From an uncultured Olegusella sp. (GTDB lineage: Bacteria; Actinomycetota; Coriobacteriia; Coriobacteriales; Atopobiaceae), in contig NZ_CAMXYY010000078.1 in assembly GCF_947253395.1 (NCBI RefSeq), positions 1 to 7,080 on the forward strand: a stretch of DNA of 7,080 nt, read 5' to 3'. Shown one piece after another: positions 1-6,308 of this stretch. The notes under the pieces were generated by a model. The model did not search any database. It was not told the DNA's origin and worked only from the letters and a program-made list of their open reading frames with translations. The translations under genes were made by a program, and so were the position numbers. Within the stretch, counting starts at the first letter, position 1. Each line of letters opens with the position of its first letter.

Positions 1-11
1 TTAGAATAACG

Positions 12-45
12 GTCTCGTGGGCTCGGAGATGTGTATAAGAGACAG
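12..45 (+). other. Nextera transposase adapter (sequencing artefact)
   Basis: These 34 bases match the Illumina Nextera read-2 adapter from its GTCTCGTGGGCTCGG start to the 19-bp Tn5 mosaic end AGATGTGTATAAGAGACAG at 27-45. This is library-preparation sequence left at a contig edge. Bases 1-11 lie where an i7 index would sit and may be index sequence (inference). Genomic sequence can be trusted only from base 46. Confidence 0.97.
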
Positions 46-168
46 CCATATACCTATCGCCTTCTAATCCGTAGATATCGCGGGCATTGCTGCGCATGAG
101 CTTCAAAACGCTAAAATATGGCGCGAGCGCTTTTGGCGGAGTACCTAAACATAAAAAAAGGAGTTCAA
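46..168 (+). promoter_or_regulatory. glmM upstream region with weak promoter candidate
   Basis: This is the only genomic sequence upstream of glmM. A TAAAAT hexamer at 112-117 could be a -10 element, with TTGCTG at 87-92 as a poor -35 at a long 19-base spacing. A start near 124 would give a leader of about 45 bases. The ribosome binding site AAGGAG at 159-163 precedes the ATG at 169. On the minus strand a frame starting at 97 is open to the contig edge, so a divergent gene is possible but not shown. Confidence 0.3.
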
Positions 169-1503
169 ATGAAATACTTCGGCACCGATGGTTTCCGCGG
201 CAAGGCAAACGAAGGTCTCACAGTTGAACATGCATTCAAGATTGGCCGCTATATTGGCTGGTATTACGGTCTGCGCACGGGCCGCAAAGCGCGTATCGTA
301 GTAGGCAAGGACACCCGACGCTCGAGTTATATGTTTGAGTATGCCATCGCATCTGGTTTGGTGGCAAGCGGCGCTGACGGTTATCTACTGCATGTCACAC
401 CCACCCCTTCTGTGAGCTATGTTGTTATTGATGGTGGTTTTGACTGCGGCATCATGATTACCGCTAGCCACAACCCCTATCAGGACAACGGCATCAAACT
501 GGTCAATCGTGATGGCTTCAAGATGGAGCCCGAGATCCTCGAAAAAGTTGAGGAATACATTGATGGTAAGGTCGAGGTTCCTCTGGCTACCGGCGATGCT
601 ATCGGCCGCACTATCGACCATGAAGCAGGTCGTGAGCGTTATCTCAATCATCTGGTTGCTACCGCAAACTTCCGTCTTGATGGCATGAAAATTGGGCTAG
701 ACTGCGCAAATGGCGCAAGCTGGACTGTTGCTGAGCGCGTCTTTACCACCCTTGGAGCCGAGGTGCATGTCATCAATGACACGCCCAACGGCTTTAATAT
801 CAATGTCAATTGTGGCTCCACGCATATCTCTACCCTGCAAGATCATGTCCGCGGAAACCTGCTGGACTGTGGCTTTGCTTTTGATGGCGATGCCGACCGC
901 TGCATTGCCGTAGACGAGCGTGGCGAGGTTGTAGACGGCGACCTAACGCTGTTCCTCTGCGGTAAATACCTCGATGAGCTAGGTAAACTCCCCGACCACA
1001 TGGTTGTTGCTACCGTAATGAGCAATCTGGGCTTCTTCAAAGCTTGTGAGGCCAACGGTCTTAAGACGACTCAAACTGCAGTCGGTGATAAGTACGTCCA
1101 TGCCTGCATGCGCGAGAATGGCTACAAACTGGGTGGCGAACAATCTGGTCACGTCATTTTCTCTGACTATGAGGTGACCGGCGACGGCATCATGACTGCC
1201 CTGCGTATCCTTGAGGTAATGGTCAAAAAGAACAAGCCTCTCTCCGACCTCACTGCCCCTGTAACGATTTTCCCGCAAGCACTGGTCAATGTTGCTGTCT
1301 CTGACAAAGAGCATGCACTGAATCACGATAGCGTTAAGACCGCAATTGCTGAGGTAGAAGCAAAACTTAACGGCAACGGCCGCTTGCTCGTGCGCCCCTC
1401 AGGTACCGAGCAGCTTGTCCGTGTCATGGCCGAAGCTCCCACCCAACGGGAGTGCGAAGAGGCAGTTGCCCCTGTAGTCGAAGCACTAAAGGCTCTAGAC
1501 TAA
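169..1503 (+). CDS. glmM: Phosphoglucosamine mutase GlmM
   Basis: GlmM is a cytoplasmic enzyme that interconverts glucosamine-6-phosphate and glucosamine-1-phosphate, feeding UDP-GlcNAc and peptidoglycan synthesis. The 444-residue product has the usual family length and begins MKYFGTDGFRG, the typical N-terminus. The phosphoserine loop TASHNP is at 98-103 (catalytic Ser100), the Mg-binding loop DGDADR at 239-244, the sugar-specificity loop GGEQSGH at 322-328 and the phosphate-binding loop RPSGTEQ at 409-415. GEQSGH fits GlmM better than phosphomannomutases. Residue 415 is Gln where Pro is usual (SGTEP). I chose ATG 169 because AAGGAG lies just upstream and the product then starts exactly where the family does. 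The in-frame ATG at 118 would add 17 non-homologous residues and lacks a binding site. A rho-independent terminator follows, so glmM probably ends its transcript. Confidence 0.96.
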   Translation: MKYFGTDGFRGKANEGLTVEHAFKIGRYIGWYYGLRTGRKARIVVGKDTRRSSYMFEYAIASGLVASGADGYLLHVTPTPSVSYVVIDGGFDCGIMITASHNPYQDNGIKLVNRDGFKMEPEILEKVEEYIDGKVEVPLATGDAIGRTIDHEAGRERYLNHLVATANFRLDGMKIGLDCANGASWTVAERVFTTLGAEVHVINDTPNGFNINVNCGSTHISTLQDHVRGNLLDCGFAFDGDADRCIAVDERGEVVDGDLTLFLCGKYLDELGKLPDHMVVATVMSNLGFFKACEANGLKTTQTAVGDKYVHACMRENGYKLGGEQSGHVIFSDYEVTGDGIMTALRILEVMVKKNKPLSDLTAPVTIFPQALVNVAVSDKEHALNHDSVKTAIAEVEAKLNGNGRLLVRPSGTEQLVRVMAEAPTQRECEEAVAPVVEALKALD

Positions 1504-1535
1504 CCAATAAGACAGCTATAGCAGCATCTCAGCAG

Positions 1536-1564
1536 AGATATGGAGCCGCTTACAGCTCCTATCT
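1536..1564 (+). other. Stem-loop after glmM
   Basis: AGATA and GGAGC, separated by an unpaired T, pair with GCTCC and TATCT across an 8-base loop (CGCTTACA). This gives a ten-pair stem 32 bases after the glmM stop. No T-run follows, so it is not a terminator by itself. It may protect the 3' end or assist the terminator that follows. No function is shown. Confidence 0.4.
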
Positions 1565-1571
1565 ATACCTC

Positions 1572-1605
1572 AAGCTATTCCAACCTCAGATTGGGATAGC
1601 TTTTT
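1572..1605 (+). terminator. Rho-independent terminator of glmM
   Basis: AAGCTATTCC at 1572-1581 pairs with GGGATAGCTT at 1593-1602 as ten pairs including one G-U, with an 11-base loop. The stem runs directly into TTTTT at 1601-1605. It lies about 70 bases after the glmM stop in the same orientation. Confidence 0.78.
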
Positions 1606-1623
1606 GTTGCGTGCCATGTGACA

Positions 1624-1875
1624 AAAAGCCACACCTCATTTCACACCAAGCGCCAAACGCCACGTTTCATTTCATGTCACTTCAAGCCAAGTACCAAACG
1701 CCACGTTCTACTTCACTTTTTTTGCCAAAAGCCACGTTTCATTTCACGCGAAAAAAATCTACCTGCGGAAACGTCAGGACCGTTGAAACAGAACGTGGCT
1801 TTTGACATTTTTTCTGAAATGGAACGTGGCGTTTGGCAAGCAGGGCCGCCTCATCTGAAATGATGTGTGGCGTTT
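1624..1875. repeat. Phased, mirrored array of seven 20-bp repeats
   Basis: The consensus is AAAMGCCACGTTYYATTTCA (M is A or C), usually preceded by CC. Forward copies are at 1624-1643, 1655-1674, 1696-1715 and 1727-1746. Inverted copies are at 1784-1803, 1815-1834 and 1856-1875. Start-to-start distances are 31, 41, 31 in the forward arm and 31, 41 in the inverted arm. The last three forward copies and the three inverted copies mirror exactly about base 1765. The first forward copy is the most diverged and has no partner at 1887-1906. Spacers of 11 and 21 bases are not complementary between arms. The distances are near three and four helical turns. The array lies between converging genes and inside both terminators, and no credible reading frame crosses it. 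It could be a protein-binding array, a cruciform or long imperfect hairpin, or a REP/BIME-like or MITE-like repeat. I do not recognise the family. Confidence 0.85.
1727..1813. terminator. Possible bidirectional terminator in array core
   Basis: The innermost repeat pair, 1727-1746 and 1784-1803, can form a 20-base stem with three mismatches around a 37-base loop. On the + strand it is followed by CTTTT, GACA and six T (1808-1813). On the minus strand the outer stem is followed by TTTT, GGC and seven A. The T-run suits termination mainly on the + strand. The long loop weakens the case, and a stronger terminator for each neighbouring gene lies outside it. Confidence 0.35.
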
Positions 1876-1899
1876 GGCGCGCGGTGCGGTAAATGCGGG

Positions 1900-1940
1900 T
1901 AAAGAAACTCCGCTGCAAGTTGAGCTTGCAACGGAGTAAA
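1900..1940 (-). terminator. Rho-independent terminator of the metal ATPase
   Basis: The segments 1907-1919 and 1925-1937 form a 13-pair stem with a 5-base loop. The one non-Watson-Crick position is a G-U pair in minus-strand RNA but an A-C mismatch in plus-strand RNA, which favours the minus strand. TTTCTTT follows on that strand at 1907-1901. It starts about 25 bases past the ATPase stop. Confidence 0.8.
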
Positions 1941-1961
1941 AGCAACTCATATGAGAGTCAT

Positions 1962-4187
1962 TTAGCTCAAGCGCAATGCACGGGTTGCATTAAGCACACA
2001 AAGAATCATAACGCCTACATCTCCAAAGACTGCGAGCCACATAGGAGCCAAACCCACCGCAGCCAACGCCAAAATCGCTAGTTTAATCGCCAAGGCAAAG
2101 AAGATATTTTGACGAGCAATACGCATGGTGCCACGAGCAATACGAATGGCAACAGCAATCTGTGAGGGTCTATCGTCCATCAGCACGACGTCCGCCGCCT
2201 CGATAGCAGCATCTGATCCAAGTGCTCCCATCGCGATACCCACATCTGCACGCGCCAAAACGGGAGCATCATTAATGCCATCACCAACAAAGGCAAGTTT
2301 GCCGCCAGTCCTTTCAGTGGCAAGCAGATGCTCGACTTGTTTTACCTTATCGCCAGGAAGAAGTTCTGCATGGTATTCGTCAACACCAACTTTGCCAGCA
2401 ACTTCAGCTGCGGTCTGTTGGCGGTCGCCAGTGAGCATGACCGTTTTTGTAACTCCGGCTTCCCTCATTGCCAGAATTGACTCGGCAGCATCAGTTTTGA
2501 TCTCATCAGCAATAACAATATGACCAGCATAAACACCATCAATTGCAACATGGATAACCGTACCCGCAGCACCTGCATGCTCACAGCGATAAAAGCGCGC
2601 ACCTTCTGTTGTCATAAGACGCTCGTTGCCTACAGCAACTCGTTTGCCATCAACAGTAGCAACAACACCTTGGCCAGCAATTTCTTGAGCAGTGCTTACA
2701 CAGCAATCATCATCTGTTTCTGGATAAGCTTGACGCAAAGCAAGTGCAATGGGATGGGTTGAAAAGCTCTCAACATGGGCTGCGAGATGCAACAGACGAC
2801 GCTCATCTTCATCACAAGCGTCAAGACCAGCATAGCCGCGACCATTGCTGTATGCTCCCGCCTCAACGCAGGCAATATCATGCACAGCAGTCACTTCGAA
2901 GGCACCACGCGTCAAGGTACCTGTTTTGTCAAAAGCAACGGTATCAACTGCTGCAAGAGCCTCAAGATAATTGCCTCCCTTAATCAAAATGCCCTGGCGC
3001 GAAGCTCCGCCCAAGCCGCCAAAGAAAGATAAGGGTACTGACACCATCAAGGCGCAGGGGCAACTCACAACCAAGAAGGTCAAAGCACGTAGTGCCCATG
3101 TGGGAAAGGCAACAGCAAAGTCAGCGGACAGCAGTGGTGGCAAAAAGGCAAGCACCAACGCAGCAAATACTACAAGAGGAGTGTAGTAATGCGCAAAGCG
3201 TGTGATAAAGCGTTCGGAGCGAGACTTACGTTCGCGGGCACCCTCAACCAAATCCAAAATACGACTGGCTGTAGATTCGCCGGCACTGCTTGTTACGCGT
3301 ACGCGCAAGGTGCCCGATTGGTTAACACATCCTGAAATTGCTTCATCGCCTACACCAATAGCTCGGGGAAGACTCTCACCCGTAAGAGCAACTGTATCTA
3401 AACTTGAATTACCCTCAACAACAATACCATCCAAAGGTACGCGCTCACCAGGGCGAATAATAATAAGCTCACCGAGCGCCACCTCTGCAGGATCCACGCT
3501 CACAACATCACCAGCACGTTCAACATTGGCAACATCAGGGCGGATGTCCATAAGCTCTTCGATGGAATCACGGCTCTTATCTACTGCAGCATCTTGGATG
3601 AGTTCGCCGACCTGATAAAAAAGCATGACAAAGACAGCCTCGGCAAATTCGGGCGCACCACCAGGCAAAAAACCAATTGAAAAGGCACCCAGCGTTGACA
3701 CGGCCATCAACAAACTCTCATCAAACGGATCGTGATCGCAAATGCCTTGCCAAGCTGCTGCCAACACATCATAGCCTGCAACTACATAGGGCACAGCAAA
3801 TATCACAAGGCGAACCCACATTGAGGGCGCAAACGTCCGCTCAACACCCACACAAATGAGCAAGAGAATAGAGGCTGCAATGATACGGATGAGCTGGGCT
3901 TTAGGGTTTTCCTCATCCTCATTGCGAGCTTGGCTCAAATCACCACAGCAACATCCATGGCTATGGCCTTTTGTGTCATGGCAGTGCTCATGATTATGAC
4001 TACTTTCACCTGAGCTAGTATGCACATGGCTGTGATTATGTTTTTCATGGCAATGACACTCGTGGCTGTGCTCGTGCTGCTCCTCATGGCAATGACAATC
4101 GTGACTGTGCTCGTGCTGCTCCTCATGGGAATGGCACTGCTTTTCTTCCTTGCAGCCACCACTTTGTTGCTCTTTAATCTCACTCAT
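1962..4187 (-). CDS. P1B-type Zn/Cd/Pb-exporting ATPase
   Basis: This is an inner-membrane heavy-metal pump that couples ATP hydrolysis to metal efflux. The 741-residue product has eight predicted membrane helices: two near 99-145, two near 158-198, two near 335-389 and two near 692-735. Motifs are TGES at 269-272 (actuator), CPC at 376-378 (metal path), DKTGT at 420-424 (phosphorylated Asp420), STHP at 476-479, MLTGDR at 584-589 and GDGIND at 635-640. Lys702 and Asp723 in the last helices are 21 residues apart, as are Lys693 and Asp714 of E. coli ZntA. This supports Zn/Cd/Pb over copper. The usual N-terminal CxxC domain is absent. Residues 1-82 instead carry 22 His and 10 Cys, including three 13-residue repeats. 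The binding site AGGAGT lies six bases before the ATG. An ArsR/SmtB-type operator lies upstream. The exact metal is not proven, so I give no symbol (zntA/cadA class). Confidence 0.94.
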   Translation of the reverse strand: MSEIKEQQSGGCKEEKQCHSHEEQHEHSHDCHCHEEQHEHSHECHCHEKHNHSHVHTSSGESSHNHEHCHDTKGHSHGCCCGDLSQARNEDEENPKAQLIRIIAASILLLICVGVERTFAPSMWVRLVIFAVPYVVAGYDVLAAAWQGICDHDPFDESLLMAVSTLGAFSIGFLPGGAPEFAEAVFVMLFYQVGELIQDAAVDKSRDSIEELMDIRPDVANVERAGDVVSVDPAEVALGELIIIRPGERVPLDGIVVEGNSSLDTVALTGESLPRAIGVGDEAISGCVNQSGTLRVRVTSSAGESTASRILDLVEGARERKSRSERFITRFAHYYTPLVVFAALVLAFLPPLLSADFAVAFPTWALRALTFLVVSCPCALMVSVPLSFFGGLGGASRQGILIKGGNYLEALAAVDTVAFDKTGTLTRGAFEVTAVHDIACVEAGAYSNGRGYAGLDACDEDERRLLHLAAHVESFSTHPIALALRQAYPETDDDCCVSTAQEIAGQGVVATVDGKRVAVGNERLMTTEGARFYRCEHAGAAGTVIHVAIDGVYAGHIVIADEIKTDAAESILAMREAGVTKTVMLTGDRQQTAAEVAGKVGVDEYHAELLPGDKVKQVEHLLATERTGGKLAFVGDGINDAPVLARADVGIAMGALGSDAAIEAADVVLMDDRPSQIAVAIRIARGTMRIARQNIFFALAIKLAILALAAVGLAPMWLAVFGDVGVMILCVLNATRALRLS
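4020..4136 (-). repeat. Three 39-bp coding repeats, His-rich tail
   Basis: Codons 18-56 of the metal ATPase form three 13-residue units: CHSHEEQHEHSHD, CHCHEEQHEHSHE and CHCHEKHNHSHVH. The first two are nearly identical in DNA as well, and the third has diverged. In-frame tandem duplication is the simplest origin. The units probably bind or buffer metal at the cytoplasmic face. Copy number could vary between strains, and short reads may collapse it. Confidence 0.9.
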
Positions 4188-4205
4188 TTGGTACTCCTAA
4201 ACAAT

Positions 4206-4225
4206 ATATGAGCATATGTTCATAT
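4206..4225. promoter_or_regulatory. ArsR/SmtB-type operator for the metal ATPase
   Basis: ATATGAGCATATGTTCATAT is a palindrome at 18 of 20 positions. It has the TGAxCA...TGTTCA arrangement known for metal-sensing ArsR/SmtB repressors such as SmtB, CzrA and NmtR. It lies 18 bases upstream of the ATPase ATG, and a possible minus-strand -10 (TATATT at 4203-4208) overlaps its edge. Binding would block transcription until metal releases the repressor. No ArsR-family gene is in this window, so the regulator must be encoded elsewhere. Confidence 0.72.
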
Positions 4226-4266
4226 CTTCTGCTAAAGGATAGCGCTCTACTCTTCTCCTGTCTAGC

Positions 4267-4324
4267 AAAAAAGTAAAGCGCTACACAATTATTTTGAGCT
4301 CGCAAAGCAAAATGAAGCTTTACT
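4267..4324 (-). terminator. Probable terminator of the ABC-F gene
   Basis: On the minus strand AGTAAAGC (4324-4317) pairs perfectly with GCTTTACT (4279-4272) and runs straight into six T (4272-4267). Inside, ATTTTG (4313-4308) and CAAAAT (4296-4291) form a second six-pair stem, so the structure is a long hairpin with an internal loop. It lies about 85 bases past the ABC-F stop and before the metal ATPase operator, so it would insulate the two genes. The stem is AT-rich, so efficiency is uncertain. Confidence 0.5.
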
Positions 4325-4410
4325 CTCCTGTCACTGCTGCCCAAAGCTAATCGATAAACCTCACCAAGGCTACCGAGCCAAAACGATAGGGTGCACTATG
4401 CACATAGGGC

Positions 4411-6090
4411 CTAATCCCTTGTAAGCTTGCGATGCAAGCGATGCGGCCGTGCAGCATCTGGGCCGAGACGACGTACACGATCTGCTTGATAGTCTTCAAA
4501 GTTGCCTTCAAACCAATGCCAGGCACCAGGATTTTCGTCAGTTCCTTCCCAAGCCAAAATATGCGTGGCCACACGGTCCATAAACCAACGGTCATGACTA
4601 GTAATCACAGCACAACCAGGGAAGGCAAGCAGAGCTTCTTCCAAGCTCTCAAGCGTCTCGGTATCTAAGTCGTTAGTAGGCTCGTCGAGTAACAGCAAGT
4701 TGCCACCCTGCCGCAAGGTCAAAGCAAGATTGAGCCTGTTGCGCTCACCGCCAGACAGAACACCTGCGCGTTTCTGCTGGTCGGTACCCTTAAAACCAAA
4801 GGCAGAAACATAGGCACGGCTGGGAATTTCCTGATCACTGACAACTATATAATCATTGCCATCCGACACAACTTCCCAGACAGTTTTTTCGGCATCTAGA
4901 CCAGCACGTCCCTGATCGACATAGGAAAGCTTTACCGTCTCCCCCAACTCCAACAAACCAGACGTTGGCCGCTCCTGACCCACTATCATTTTGAAGAGGG
5001 TTGACTTACCTACACCGTTAGGACCAATCACACCAACAATGCCATTGCGTGGCAACGTAAAGCTCAAATCATCGATGAGCACGCGCTCACCAAAGGCCTT
5101 ATGCAGATGCTCAACCTCAAGCACCTTGTTACCCAAACGAGGACCCACAGGAATCTGGATATCCGTAAAGTCAGTCTTTTTGGTCTGGCGTGCCTGCGCC
5201 TCCATTTGCTCATACGCGGCAAGACGAGCACGGCTTTTTGCTTGACGCGCCTTCTGAGAGCTGCGCACCCACTCCAACTCAGACTTCATCTTTTTGGCGC
5301 GACGGGCATTTTGCTTGGACTCCATCTCAAGGCGTGCTGCCTTAGTTTCCAGATAGGTGGAGTAATTACCCTTATAGGGATACAACGTTCCGCGGTCAAC
5401 CTCGCAAATCCATTCGGCAACGTTGTCCAAGAAATAGCGATCATGTGTAACCGCCATCACAGCGCCAGGATAATTCTTGAGGAACTGCTCAAGCCAAAGT
5501 ACCGACTCTGCATCCAGATGGTTGGTTGGCTCGTCTAGCAGCAGCAAATCAGGCGCCTCCAGCAAGAGCTTGCATAACGCCACACGACGACGTTCTCCAC
5601 CCGACAGGTGGTCAACCTGCTCGTCTGGATCAGGACACTGCAGGGCATCCATCGCCTGTGTCAGCTGGCTATCTAAATCCCAGCCATTTGCCGCATCGAT
5701 CTCGGTTTGCAGCTCGCCCATCTCGGTCATCAGAGCATCAAAATCAGCATTAGGTTCACCCATTTCCTCGCCGATTTTGTTGAAGCGCTCAATCTTGGCA
5801 AGCAAATCGCCAAAAGCCATCTCGATGTTTTCTTTAACCGTTTTGGAATCATCCAAGGGTGGTTCCTGCTGTAGCATACCCACGCTATAACCTGGTGCCA
5901 TTCTTGCTTCACCTGCGGAAACATCTTCCATGCCCGCCATGATTTTGAGCAGGGTCGACTTACCCATACCATTAGGACCCACAACGCCAATCTTGGCGCC
6001 AGGGAAAAAGCCCATCGTCACATCATCAAGAATGACTTTGCCCTCAAAAGCTTTGCGAACCTTGTACATCTGGTAGACAAACTCTGCCAT
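4411..6090 (-). CDS. ettA: EttA-type ABC-F translational throttle ATPase
   Basis: This is a soluble ABC-F protein. In E. coli, EttA binds the ribosomal E site and gates the first elongation step according to energy status. The 559-residue product has two nucleotide-binding domains and no membrane segment. Domain 1 has Walker A GPNGMGKST at 38-46, an arm insertion near 90-150, LSGGE at 162-166, LLLLDE at 182-187 and THDR at 215-218. A basic linker spans about 250-320. Domain 2 has GPNGVGKST at 356-364, LSGGE at 445-449, LLLLDE at 465-470 and SHDR at 498-501. Both catalytic glutamates (187 and 470) are present. The opening MAEFVYQMYKV and the length match EttA rather than antibiotic-resistance ABC-F proteins. 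I chose the start at 6090 because AGGAG precedes it. The in-frame ATG at 6102 lies inside that ribosome binding site. Orthology to EttA is by recalled resemblance. Confidence 0.92.
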   Translation of the reverse strand: MAEFVYQMYKVRKAFEGKVILDDVTMGFFPGAKIGVVGPNGMGKSTLLKIMAGMEDVSAGEARMAPGYSVGMLQQEPPLDDSKTVKENIEMAFGDLLAKIERFNKIGEEMGEPNADFDALMTEMGELQTEIDAANGWDLDSQLTQAMDALQCPDPDEQVDHLSGGERRRVALCKLLLEAPDLLLLDEPTNHLDAESVLWLEQFLKNYPGAVMAVTHDRYFLDNVAEWICEVDRGTLYPYKGNYSTYLETKAARLEMESKQNARRAKKMKSELEWVRSSQKARQAKSRARLAAYEQMEAQARQTKKTDFTDIQIPVGPRLGNKVLEVEHLHKAFGERVLIDDLSFTLPRNGIVGVIGPNGVGKSTLFKMIVGQERPTSGLLELGETVKLSYVDQGRAGLDAEKTVWEVVSDGNDYIVVSDQEIPSRAYVSAFGFKGTDQQKRAGVLSGGERNRLNLALTLRQGGNLLLLDEPTNDLDTETLESLEEALLAFPGCAVITSHDRWFMDRVATHILAWEGTDENPGAWHWFEGNFEDYQADRVRRLGPDAARPHRLHRKLTRD

Positions 6091-6105
6091 ATCTCTCCTC
6101 ATATC

Positions 6106-6142
6106 CTGCTTTACATACTACAAAGCAGCCTCACGTTGCTTT
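6106..6142 (-). promoter_or_regulatory. Mutually exclusive hairpins in ABC-F leader
   Basis: Three short arms lie just before the ABC-F ribosome binding site. In minus-strand RNA the middle arm CTGCTTT (6128-6122) can pair with AAAGCAG (6112-6106) as seven perfect pairs. Alternatively, it can pair with the earlier AAAGCA (6142-6137) as six pairs. Only one can form at a time. The first alternative ends about seven bases from the AGGAG site. A seven-codon frame starting at GTG (6136) overlaps the arms. Such a layout could act as a switch, but this is inference. Confidence 0.35.
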
Positions 6143-6154
6143 ACTTCTTAATCG

Positions 6155-6163
6155 ATAATAACA
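6155..6163 (-). promoter_or_regulatory. Extended -10 promoter candidate for ABC-F gene
   Basis: The minus strand reads TGTTATTAT, an extended -10 element (TGn plus TATTAT, five of six matches to TATAAT). No good -35 is visible, which extended -10 promoters tolerate. Transcription would start near 6148 and give a leader of about 58 bases containing the paired hairpin arms. Confidence 0.4.
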
Positions 6164-6308
6164 GGCAAAACAGCTTACTTTCATCCTCACTACTCCGTTC
6201 ACCGTGTCTCCGCCACCCCAAATCGATTGCTAGTGATAAAACATGAGATCGCTTGTTAGTATGACGGCAAGTACTTGCGGATACGACAAATGAATACTCT
6301 CGGAAGAC
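6164..6308. other. Divergent intergenic region, mostly unassigned
   Basis: This stretch separates the ABC-F promoter candidate from the glycine riboswitch and holds no convincing gene. A weak plus-strand promoter is possible: GTGATA at 6233-6238, 18 bases, then TAGTAT at 6257-6262. It would start transcription about 40 bases before the first aptamer. A perfect 12-bp palindrome GCAAGTACTTGC lies at 6267-6278. Nothing else stands out. Confidence 0.4.

Noticed and set aside
118..168. Longer glmM start at 118
   Set aside because: It adds 17 residues not seen in GlmM, contains the ribosome binding site of the ATG at 169, and has no good binding site of its own.
385..1326. Minus-strand frames inside glmM
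   Set aside because: They are antisense to a well-supported enzyme and have no supporting start signals or family features.
1624..1875. Repeat array as a CRISPR
   Set aside because: The 20-base repeats are imperfect, change orientation midway, and are separated by spacers of 11, 21 and 37 bases. No cas gene or leader is visible.
1452..1945. Open frames across the convergent intergenic region (both strands)
   Set aside because: They are built from the 20-bp repeats and terminators, lack binding sites, and give low-complexity proteins with no family resemblance.
2125..3615. Plus-strand open frames opposite the metal ATPase
   Set aside because: The minus-strand frame encodes a full pump with all motifs. 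The opposite frames give Ser/Ala/Thr-rich shadows without binding sites.
4391..4403. Hairpin GTGCA-CTA-TGCAC as the ABC-F terminator
   Set aside because: The stem has five pairs and is followed on the minus strand only by CCTATCGTTTT. The hairpin at 4267-4324 with six T is a better candidate.
4991..5890. Plus-strand open frames opposite the ABC-F gene
   Set aside because: They overlap a complete, motif-confirmed ABC-F protein and show no recognisable domains.
6091..6102. Longer ABC-F start at 6102
   Set aside because: This ATG forms part of the AGGAG binding site for the ATG at 6090, where the protein then starts like EttA.
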